The notes beneath the pieces were generated by a model. It ran no database searches and was not told where the DNA came from. It saw nothing but the letters and a program-made list of their open reading frames with translations. From Triatoma infestans (taxonomy: Eukaryota; Arthropoda; Insecta; Hemiptera; Reduviidae): a stretch of 64,000 nucleotides of DNA. Made by a program: the position numbers and the translations under genes. Where the stretch lies: positions 36,155-100,154 of the forward strand of contig JAAEAF010003533.1 in the NCBI GenBank assembly GCA_011037195.1, written 5' to 3'. Shown here one piece after another: positions 55,700-64,000 of this stretch (position 1 is the stretch's first letter; each line of letters begins with the position of its first letter).

Positions 55700-56350
55700 G
55701 AGATGGAAAGTATCAGAGATATTTTCCATCATAGCCTGCTTCTTTTTGTGGTCATCAACCGGTTTCGGGCGTGTTTCGGGATGCGTTTGTGAAACAGTGT
55801 GATAACACAGACTTGCAAAGAGCAAATTCAGTTTACACACTGGTCTTTTAAATGTATTTGTAAAATCCTTAAAAAATCTTAAAATCCTTATGTCCTTAAA
55901 AAATCTTATTGTTTACTTATTTATTTGTATACTTGTTTTGATTATTTTGTTATTTCGCACTGTTATAAATAAATAAATAACTATAATAGTAAGATAGTCT
56001 GTATATTTAATTGTAAAGTGAATCTCCCTCCAGCAACGGAGTTTAAGATGTAGACACCCACGTGGTTGGATGTTTCCATTTTTAAGAAAAATATTCCCCC
56101 ATTTAAAGACCCGAACATGTGTTCCTTTTCCCACCTAAGCACCTTCACCCTACCCGTCTTGTTCTAGTTAAGGGTTAAACAAATACATTTAAAAAAGACC
56201 AGTCCGTGTTCAAATTGAATTTGCCCTGTGCAAATCTATGTCATCACACTGTTTGACAAAAGCATTCTGATGATGGGTGACGCCCAAAACCGATGTCCAT
56301 GACCACAAAAAGAAGCAGGCCATCACGGACAACATCTCTCTGATAAATTG
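55700..56350. mobile_element. Foldback element with hammerhead-like motifs
   Basis: Arms of about 165 bp: 55700-55865 and 56183-56350, inverted (gcctgcttctttttgtggtc against gaccacaaaaagaagcaggc; cactgtttgac/gtgataacacagac counterparts; ggtcttttaaatgtatttg against caaatacatttaaaaaagacc). The 317-bp spacer includes a minus-strand 73-residue frame with no known family. Same family as 11755-12010 and the fragment at 47141. Confidence 0.7.
56262..56303 (+). ncRNA. Hammerhead-like motif, right arm
   Basis: CTGATGA at 56267 is an exact CUGANGA match, followed by T, helix GGG...CCC (loop TGACG), then AAAAC in place of GAAAC, and CGATGTC. In the left arm (minus strand, 55784-55753) the second half is better preserved (GCCC GAAACCGGTT) while CTGATGA is mutated to CCGAAAC. 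ACCGGT is self-complementary and could serve as an intermolecular helix III; helix I could be CATC/GATG. Confidence 0.35.
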
Positions 56351-57024
56351 TAATTTTTTAACCTGTGAAATTAAATTGTGGTAATGGTTGAGTGATGAAA
56401 TTTTAATGTCGTTTGATTTTTCTTCTTTGCAGGCACTATGGCAGTGGAACTTTGAATAAATACACTCTTATTTCAAATTTTATTGAAATAACATTGTAGA
56501 ATAGAAACAATGCTACAGTTTCTTATAGCGCTTCTCAACGTTCTGTGATAATGCTTAAAATAATGCAAGTTCATGCCACAATTAGAGTTTACATCTTAAA
56601 TTATTAAAAATTTGGAAACATTTCAAACTTGATATCTTGCCATAAAAATATAGCATATTGCGTAGTTGATAATTCCTAAAATCAAAAAATGTAAAACTAA
56701 TTTTTCTTGTACCTTCCTTTTTAAAAAAAAAATTGATTAATTGTACAAGCAACATCTGTATGTAAAATGGTACAATTACTTTAAAAATTAAGGGGTTGCT
56801 GATTTGGAGTGAGTAGTAATCCATTAGTAACAAAGTGATTGGCGTTAGTTAGTTAGTTTAATTGCTATAGATATGCTTAGGGCTTTCTATTTGATAAAAT
56901 TTCATAAGATAAATAAATTGTCAAACAAAAAGTAATCTTACCTGAATATTTATAGCTTTAGATTATTACCTGAATAATCTAAAGTAATCTTTATCCTGAA
57001 TATTCGAAGTAAATTCTGTACTAT

Positions 57025-57236
57025 ATATTTTTTTTTTTTTTTTTTAGATTGTTATAGGAGATTATTGCGCTGCGACCTGAGAGATCTATTGTGCCCCTGG
57101 AGCCCCCTCAGTGCACTGCCGACCTCCAACCAGTGTTCTCTAGCTACACGCAACACTGCCCGTCGCCGGACAGTGAGCTGTAAAGGCTCTTAGGAAGAAA
57201 AAATCCAAGGGCAGCACAGCTGGACTCGAACCCGGG
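57025..57236 (-). mobile_element. SINE-B, 5'-truncated, with 9-bp target duplication and poly(A)
   Basis: Flanked by ctgtactat at 57016-57024 and 57237-57245. Minus-strand reading: cccgggttcgagtccagctg (B box), body tttcttcctaagagccttta, ccggcgacgggcagtgttg, 3' end gcgcaataatctcctataac and aatct plus an 18-bp A tail. The A-box region is lost. Confidence 0.8.
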
Positions 57237-57249
57237 CTGTACTATTTTT

Positions 57250-58780
57250 ACTAACAATAATTGTAAATTGACGTATTTTTTTATGGTTTCTTTAAACACA
57301 ATCACTGATTTTGATTCAATCATATAATTTGTTATTAAATTTATTTAATTGAGAAGTGAAAACGAACTTGCTAATATAGGAAGAACCTATCATTCCAAAT
57401 TTGGAACTATACGCTTGTTTTATCCGACATGTCCTAAATTAATTCCAAATATTAGAAGTAAATGAAAAAAAAAATCTTGTTTTCTACCATCCATCAAAAT
57501 TTCACCTCATTATTGTTTGGAATTTGTTGATGCTAGCTATACGTCGGCAAATCTAACTTTTGAGGTGTGTGTTTTATTTTATTTTTTTTTGCCAGAGGGT
57601 TATTTTTAAAATAACAGAACATAATCTTATCGTTTCTAGAAAGATATTATTATATAGAAGTAATAATAAAAAAATATATATATTTTTAATGACACTGACA
57701 TCTTCTTAATTAAGTTTTCTAATATTTACAAAATAATACAGGATTTCACTTTCTTCAGGCTTTTATGGTATTGGTACAAGTTAACTAGAATTAATAGTTA
57801 AAAAGGGGAGGGTTTCTGTCAAGAGAGTTTCTGTCAATAGGTGATTAGCTAAGGATACATTACAATATTTAACCCTAACTTGTGGAGTGGAGTCCAGGGA
57901 ATGCAACGAACATTTTTCCTTAAGAACTTTATACCAAGTATATCAAGTATAATGGTAAGTGCTTTTGCATGTTTGTTGAATAAATAAAAATGAAACAATT
58001 AAAACGCATATAAAATTCAAATAAAAACTTTAAAAATGTTGCTTTGTTACTAACAAAAATATACTTTCGATATAGTGTCCCCGTCCCATCGTTCCTGGAT
58101 TCCTTATTCAACTTTATGATTGAATTCAGACTTTTGATGATTTATGAAGGCTTACTTTAAGTGGGAAGAAATAGTCAATGACCATTTAAACTCACAATCA
58201 TGAGATGATCTATTTATGCTCAAGAATGGGCTGAATTTTTACATAAATATCCAGAATTTATCAGCTATTACAAAAAATTCTAAATAGTTTACGCCATTGG
58301 GAAAGCCTTAGGAGTCATTGTCCCAAAATAGCCAATCTTTCAAGACAAATAAAAAAATGAAACCTATAAATTCGTATTAGTTGCGTACAACACAGAAAAG
58401 ATTGATGATTTTTGAAAACTTGTCTATTGATAGACTTAATAATATTCTTAGATATATGTTATCATAAAAAAATAAAATTAACAATGAAAAACAAATTTCA
58501 ATTTAGAATTTACTGACCAAATTGTAATTCCATTTATTCAAAATTGTTTTTGCATTAGTTTACAGCCTAATTTCCTCTTACTTCTATCACTGGAGAGAAG
58601 TTATTTTAATGAAAAAATTGCAGTATTTTAAAGAAGTATTTTTTATGATGGTTGAGATTAAACTTGAGAGACATTTTCTGAAATAAAACTCTTCAGAAAA
58701 TTGGAGAGAATAATGTGACAGACTCCAAAAAAATTTAAAAACATATCTAATGAAAGAAGAATCTTATTCAGTTTGTAAGT
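57250..58780. other. Unassigned AT-rich stretch
   Basis: No repeat or frame recognised. Confidence 0.45.
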
Positions 58781-58794
58781 TTAGTTATTTTAAT

Positions 58795-59539
58795 CTTCTT
58801 CTTCTTCCTTTGGCTCTACAGCCCTTGCGGGGCCTTGGCCTCCAGACTGTCCCAACATCTCTGTCTGCGGCTTTCCTTCTCCACTGTCTGACGCCTATCT
58901 TCATCAGATCCGCCTCCACATCCTGCAGCCAACGTAACCTTGGCCGGCCTCTAGGTCTTCTACCTCCTGGGTGCCCTTCATAGGCCTTTCGAGGGGTTCT
59001 TTCTACACTCATCCTGTGGAGGTGTCCCAACCAGCGCAACCTTCCCACTTTTATGGCAGCCACAAGCGTCTCTATTCCATAGAGCTGATACAATTCAGCG
59101 TTTTTACGTGGACGGAACACTCCGCCCTCAACTACTGGGCCATAAATACATCGCAAAACTTTCCTCTCCCAGCAGTTCAATCTCTGCTCATCTGCTGCCT
59201 CCCATCAACACCCATGCCTCCGAGCCGTATAACAATACCGGTCTGAGAACTGTCTTATATATGGTGACTTTCGTTTGTCTGGAGACTTGCTTATTTCGGA
59301 GCGTACTTCTAATCGCCCCCAGACATCTGTTAGCTACCGAGATTCTGCTACTAATGTCCTTGCCCACCTCATTCTTGGACGTGAGTGTAGCTCCTAAATA
59401 TTTAAATTTTCTCACTCCCTCGAAACGGTGTGACCCGACTAACAGATCCCCAAATCTCCTTGTTCTTCTGGTAGTCACCATATATTTTGTTTTCTCGGTG
59501 TTGATCTGCAGACCATAAGTGACTCTTCCATTTCCAATA
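58795..59539 (-). mobile_element. 5'-truncated LINE with perfect 14-bp target duplication
   Basis: ttagttattttaat occurs at 58781-58794 and 59540-59553. On the minus strand the element ends gccaaaggaagaagaagatt. The perfect duplication and few coding lesions make this one of the youngest LINE insertions in the window. Confidence 0.85.
58800..59535 (-). pseudogene. LINE reverse transcriptase C-terminal part, one frameshift
   Basis: First frame (to 59188): YGLQINTEKTKYMVTTRR, FKYLGATLTSKNEVGKDI, then VLLYGSEAWVLM, the thumb and post-RT region. The frame shifts by one base near 59185; the expected continuation ADEQRLNCWERKVLRC is in the next frame, which goes on through RLRWLGHLHRM, GGRRPRGRPRLRWLQDVEAD and WRRKAADRD to the end. 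The RGRPRxRWxxDV tail places it with the arthropod endonuclease-reverse transcriptase LINEs. The plus-strand frames over this interval are antisense shadows. Confidence 0.8.
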
Positions 59540-59559
59540 TTAGTTATTTTAATATGCAT

Positions 59560-60740
59560 TACAAATTTTAGTAAATATGTAATTTTTCTCTCTCTCGCAA
59601 CAGCTACTTGCTCATGAATTCAGTGAACTTTTGCCGACTATAAAAAAAAAATGTGATTAAAGGAAGAAGGCCTACTACAAGTAGTACAGAGTAATTTTGG
59701 CTTTTCGGTTATCCAAGAACGTCACCTCCGGCAAAGATGACCTTCAGGATTAACTGTAGACTTTTTACACGCTTTCTCCGTTGATCGCCTATGGGCAGTA
59801 TCATTGCTTTCTATGTTATAAATCATAACGTTAGGCGGCGAGAAAAAAAAATGAACAAAATTCAATTAAATTCTTGTCGTGATGAACACATTAATAACAG
59901 GATTGGCGAGGCTCCCTCAGGTTACGTTATGGAGTTCTGGAAAGAGGCCAATAAAGTATAAATATATAATCCTTTTATGGTATATAAAAGGCTAACTCCA
60001 TTATTTTCTATAGGCTGTTGATTTTTTTTTTTCTTCTATTTTTTAATCTGAAATGGAATCAGAACATATTTTTGATTTGAATTAAATAATATACTCCACT
60101 TTCCTTTTAGCGGCAGGAAGCGTTAATTTAATTGGTAAATAAAGGGGATTCTTAATAACTGTAATATACTTCATTAATCTATATGAAAAATAGCTCCAGC
60201 TTTCGCTAAATCGCAATTGAAATTGCTTTTAGGGTAAACTAATAATTGCTGTCTATTATGATTATTAATTTCGGTAAAAAAAAAATGTAGAATTAAAAGC
60301 TGTCTGCCAAACATAAAATATTGGCAAATAAATTGTTCAAATCAATAAATAATTCAATTTTGATACATACTTGGAATTCGATATCAAAATTAACATATTA
60401 TTTTAATACATTTTTTTTTATTGATTTCTCAGATTGGAAAGGAAACCTGCGGAGTTACTTCAATTGTCCAAAGTTTGGCTTCTTCAGATAGGATCCTTTA
60501 GCCAGAAGAAGAAGTTAAGGTTGTATGGAATTGCCTCAGTAAAGTGAATTCTTTCGATATACTTCTCCAAGTTCTAAGTTTCACTTGATTTATTTATGTT
60601 TTCCGATTCTATTCGGTGTAATTTTCTTGCTTTTCGGAACTATTAAGGAACACTCTTATTGGAATGGCGTATATTTCCGGTTTAGTTTTATTGTTGAAAA
60701 TGCTTTTGAGTGCAATGAATACTCTCAACTTTAACTAACT
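59560..60740. other. Unassigned AT-rich stretch
   Basis: No repeat family or convincing frame was recognised. Confidence 0.45.
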
Positions 60741-61285
60741 TTAAACTTTCTCGTATAAAGTTTAAATTTCAAGTTTTTCACCGGGAATACATGATTAGCT
60801 CACTGAGCACAAATAAAATTATCAAATGGTCTGTGTGTGAATATGAACTTTATATCTCAAAAACAATCTCGGAAGGCACAAATTAGATATTTCGTTAATT
60901 ACCGTCTACCACATCGGACACAATAAGTTCGGGGATAAATTCATCAACCGCAATTGCGTCTTTACTAAATATTAGTTTTCAAATTTTTCGCTCAACTTGT
61001 ATTCTATCTACAAATATAAATATGTATCACTATTTTTGTAAATTTTCCAAGAAAAATTGAGTTTCGTGGGAGTGGAGTGTTTGAGGAAACCAGAGAAAAT
61101 CATTGAAAGGAGAGCCTTGGACTGGAACCGCAAGGAGTCAGGAGTCAAAGAAAGGAAGACCAAAAGCTGCGTGGAAGAAGATAATAGAGAGGAAGACGAA
61201 GGATTTGGGAAAAATCCTGGGGGAAATACTTTATTACTTTATTTCACATGTCTTTGTATTTCCTTTGTACGTATAGGGAATGCTG

Positions 61286-61840
61286 CGGCCATTAAAGCAC
61301 TGAGCTCTTTGTAATCAGTTCTAAAATGGTATGGGAATGCCTAGGCAGGCTTAATGACCTAGGCAGAAGTAATAAGGTTACCCTACATTGGGTGCCGGGA
61401 CATGTCGGCGTGGAGGGTAATGAGGTAGCCAACACCCTAGCAAAAGAAGGCGTTGTATCTCCCCTTATTAGGCCAGAGCCCTTTTGTGGAATCAGTGACC
61501 AAGTATTTCTAGAAAAAATCAAGAAGGAGGAGGTGGCTGAAAGAGCTCGTCTCTGGAACACCATCCCGGGACTGAGGCAGGCCAAGGTCTGTCTGGGTGG
61601 CTATAACCAGAAAAGGTCGAGCCTTCATCAGTCTGAGCAAGAATAGGATCCGTATTCTTACGGGATTCCTTACGGAGCATTGCAGACTCAGGGGGCACCT
61701 GAGGAAGCTTGGCCTAGAAGATGACGGCGCATGCAGATTCTATGGAGAAACGGTGGAAACTCCGATACATCTCCTCACGGACTGTGATCCTTTCAATTCA
61801 AAAAGATTCGGTAGTCCCTTGGTTGGTACCAGATAGGGGA
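61286..61840 (+). pseudogene. RNase H and zinc-finger tail of the R1-like LINE
   Basis: First AIKALSS (another frame), then from 61326 WECLGRLNDLGRSNKVTLHW, VPGHVGVEGNEVANTLAKEG, the LINE RNase H motifs HWVPGH and GNExAx, and EPFCGISDQ. A frameshift near 61605-61620 leads to ISLSKNRIRILTGFLTEHCR, then CRFYGETVETPIHLLTDC, in which the second Cys of the zinc finger (CxxC) has become Tyr. The zinc finger is homologous to the one at 32640-32700; the RNase H is homologous to 1645-1890. The fragment is non-functional. Confidence 0.75.
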
Positions 61841-61994
61841 GGAAAGAAATACCCACCTTAAACCTTCCAAGATCCTGGGATTCCTCAGGAGCTAAACCTG
61901 GTAGATGGTGCTTACGCTGATCTCGCTCATCTTGGGCACCAGAGGGGGGTGCAATGGTCGCGGTACAGAACCCTCAAAAAAAAAAAAAAAATAA
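61286..61994 (+). mobile_element. 5'-truncated R1-like LINE with 9-bp target duplication and poly(A)
   Basis: ggaatgctg at 61277-61285 is repeated at 61995-62003, immediately after an A-run (61976-61991). About 710 bp. It starts inside RNase H and ends with a short 3' UTR. Confidence 0.7.
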
Positions 61995-62484
61995 GGAATG
62001 CTGGAAAGTTCTTGTTGATGCCCTATGGTCCAATAGGCGCAATTAAAAAGAAGAAGAATATTTAACCTAATTTAACGAAAAATTTTGCAGACGATATCAA
62101 GATTCTGAAAAAACCATACGGTAAAACCGTATCTTTGTAAATCGGATTTTCCCTAGTCTTAGATGTCCTGGTGATAGCTAAATGAAGTTTCGTTCTGAGT
62201 TACAGCTATGTACTAATCGAATGAGCGATTTTAATGCAAGTTTTTCCAAGCATTTTGGAATTTTCTTCAAAGTAGTTCCAAAATCTTCTTTAAACTTGGT
62301 ACATAACTAAGTGTTTATATAACCTTCCACTTTTATTTGAAATTTAGGTGTCTATTTGAAGCTAACGTTAACACGAAGATCACTTGCTGTTGCGTATGGT
62401 TTCATTTAAAAATATTAGTACTTACCTTCTTCAAAATTCAGTTAACACATCGCCATGCTTTTTCTAGTTTTTATTTTTGGAAAT

Positions 62485-63380
62485 AATTTACACAAACTTA
62501 AATTTATTGTCATTCCTAGGATAAATTTATTTATAAAGAGTAACCGGTAAGAAGTCATCGCTTATTCTATAATATGTAAAGATATGTGAAAATAATTCTT
62601 ATCGCCTGCCACTTAAAAATGTATCGTTACTTTGTTTTGTAATTCACACAAACGTAAATAACATTCATTCAAGAATGATTGTAAATCTAGACTTACTTTT
62701 TTCAACAATTATGATGCCTGGATCCTGATGGTACTTTATTTTATTATCTTTGAAAACCACGACATATCATCAGCTCTTTTCTACAATGCGTGGCGTTAAA
62801 CATAAGAAAATATATTTAAAAACAAAAATTCCTTTATAATTAATTTCCTTGATGATTTTTATATAAATTTTATTACTTACCTGATTTTATTAGGTTTTAA
62901 ATTACATCTATATTTATCAACTCCAATTGTAAAATATAAAGTATAGAAGTGCGATTAACAAAGAAATAATAATATAAAACCCCTTAGGTCTTCCTTTCTT
63001 AATTCATATATCTAGATAAGATGCTGATCTGTAGATTAGCGTGTACCTTATGTAACAGTAGTTGAATAATAGGTTGTTCGGTATTGGATTTCCAAAGACA
63101 TGAACCGAAAAGCACGATTCTTCTCAGTGTACTAAAAATGTGACGAAATTTTAATTGAAAATTGCCGCAATTAAGGATAGCATCAGCCAAAAGAGATTGA
63201 ATTTCCGGAGCAGCATAAAATCGGTTTCATTTTATGTTGTAATAATTACGATTACGATTACTACGATATACGATTTACTACGCAAATTTTTTTCCACAGA
63301 ATTGGAATCTACATATTTATTGCTTATTATAAATGTTTAAAAAATCTGAGGGATATTCCTCATTGATCTGATCTTTAGTT
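62485..63380. other. Unassigned AT-rich stretch
   Basis: No repeat or frame recognised. Confidence 0.45.
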
Positions 63381-63384
63381 TGAT

Positions 63385-63768
63385 TTGAAAATGGTTTGTT
63401 TCAGTTTGGGTGAACATAAAGACAAAGCACTGCCATCTAACTCGAGACTGCCTAAACATTACACCCTAGAGAGTCAAAACCCACCTAATTACCTCATAAC
63501 CAAAGAAGGCTCGGCCATCATGAAAGCGAGGGAGTTTTCTACTGAAAACTATAATCTTCAACCTTCAAGAAGACAACACTTGACCACTTTAGGCGGTCTA
63601 AAGCTTTACACCCCTCTTTTCCCTTCCTCTAAAGCTTTAAACCCTTCTTTTTCTCTTCCTCTTTGTAGAACAGTCCAGGAGAAAGTGATAGGAGCAGCAC
63701 TACATACTACATATATAGTGGTGGTAACCTCCCAAAAGGAGATGGAAGTAAAAGAAGAAGAGGTATAG
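63385..63768 (+). CDS. Unassigned 127-residue open frame (doubtful gene)
   Basis: An ATG-started frame of 127 codons with balanced composition in the first half (LGEHKDKALPSNSRLPKHYT) and a lysine/glutamate-rich C-terminus (EMEVKEEEV). There are no signal peptide, membrane segment or known motif. It includes a 31-bp tandem repeat at 63600-63661, which gives a repeated LYTPLFPSS / LNPSFSLPL peptide. No second exon or polyadenylation context could be defended. It may be a chance frame. Confidence 0.2.
   Translation: MKMVCFSLGEHKDKALPSNSRLPKHYTLESQNPPNYLITKEGSAIMKAREFSTENYNLQPSRRQHLTTLGGLKLYTPLFPSSKALNPSFSLPLCRTVQEKVIGAALHTTYIVVVTSQKEMEVKEEEV
63600..63661. repeat. 31-bp tandem repeat, two units
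   Basis: aaagctttacacccctcttt at 63600 and aaagctttaaacccttcttt at 63631, each followed by tcccttcctct or a close variant. Confidence 0.75.
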
Positions 63769-64000
63769 AATAAAACAGCTTAAACTGGTGAAAGTTCAAC
63801 ATGCATTAAATTAAGAGGGTAACTGATTGACCATGCTTTCAAGGTTCCCTATCTCCAAAACTATTGCGGTCTTATTTAACAAAAGAATTCCAATAATCTG
63901 ACCCAAAACTGATTTTCTTTATATCAAATTTATTTGTCAAATCTATTTCTTTAAGTCAAATTAATTTTAATATCTGGGCATTTTGGCCGACAATGGTTTG

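Larger units (their letters stand above)
61066..62050 (+). mobile_element. LINE 3' tail (RTE-type) interrupted by an R1-like LINE
   Basis: Between 61137 and 61215 one frame reads RPKAAWKKIIERKTKDLGKI, the RPKxxWRR...GKxWGE tail of this LINE type. At 61996-62045 another frame gives ECWKVLVDALWSNRRN and a stop, the usual final WRxLVDAL segment, followed by aaaagaagaagaa. The two parts are separated by the R1-like LINE. The 85-residue frame at 61057 is out of phase with the real coding relic. Confidence 0.6.
60745..62480 (+). mobile_element. Decayed HINE-like copy hosting nested LINEs
   Basis: Left part 60745-61065: aactttctcgtataaag, tttttcaccgggaatacatg, aaatggtctgtgtgtgaata, tctcaaaaaca, catcaaccgcaattgcg. 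The right part (about 62215-62480) resumes with gcgattttaatgcaag, ttggaattttcttcaaagta and cttccacttttatttgaaat. The LINE nest lies between. The joining sequence 62060-62210 is too diverged to place. Confidence 0.45.

Noticed and set aside
56582..56833. 83-residue minus-strand frame and similar AT-rich frames (for example 10484-10717, 44342-44539, 57929-58111)
   Set aside because: Low-complexity, Ile/Phe/Lys-rich frames of a length expected by chance in AT-rich DNA, with no motif or conservation visible inside the window.
58750..59518. Plus-strand frames of 77, 91 and 136 residues
   Set aside because: Antisense to the LINE reverse transcriptase relic on the minus strand.

Overview
This window is strongly AT-rich, intron-poor-looking, non-coding eukaryotic DNA, and almost everything in it that can be recognised is a transposable element or its debris. 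The mix of elements (Jockey-like and R1-like LINEs, LINEs with an RTE/endonuclease-reverse-transcriptase type C-terminal tail, mariner, Tc1-like relic, several tRNA-derived SINEs, short solo LTRs, a Helentron-like family) points to an invertebrate, most likely an arthropod. I cannot name the species. I found no intact host protein gene, no rRNA and no free-standing tRNA gene. Most long open frames are by-products of repeats.

Layout. 0-5 kb: an unclassified dispersed repeat (called Rep-2 here), a SINE relic, an RNase H relic of a LINE, a small palindromic repeat, a SINE and a minus-strand Jockey RT relic. 5.7-8.3 kb: two near-identical tandem copies, plus a decayed third, of the dominant repeat family. 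That family has 15-bp subterminal inverted repeats, a GT microsatellite, a 3' hairpin and T-tract targets, and I interpret it as non-autonomous Helentron-like (HINE/DINE-1 style). 8.4-13.4 kb: Rep-2, a LINE tail, a putative solo LTR, a foldback element and a Jockey-like LINE with a YADD motif. 14.4-21 kb: more HINE-like copies, including a tail-to-tail pair and one inserted inside an older copy, small foldbacks, a LINE with an in-frame stop, and a SINE. 21.6-26.6 kb: a minus-strand LINE with target-site duplication (TSD), SINEs and a Tc1-like relic. 26.6-31.5 kb is mostly featureless AT-rich DNA. 31.8-37.5 kb: dense nests (LINE inside foldback inside HINE-like relic; solo LTR inside HINE-like copy) and two SINEs with clear TSDs. 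37.7-39.7 kb: Rep-2 pieces and a 630-bp near-perfect palindrome. 41-49 kb: an RTE-type LINE with TSD, a SINE with TSD, a mariner fragment and another HINE-in-HINE nest. 50-53 kb: Rep-2 carrying a solo LTR, then three SINEs in a row. 55.7-62.5 kb: a foldback, a truncated SINE, a minus-strand LINE with a 14-bp TSD, and an R1-like LINE inserted in another LINE tail.

The two most interesting themes are the self-nesting HINE-like family, whose ends are defined by its insertions into itself, and a recurring hammerhead-ribozyme-like motif (CTGANGA, GC hairpin, GAAAC, palindromic ACGT or ACCGGT) in the arms of several unrelated foldback elements, as described for Penelope-like elements. All TSDs and motifs were read by eye. 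No alignment, folding or database search was run.
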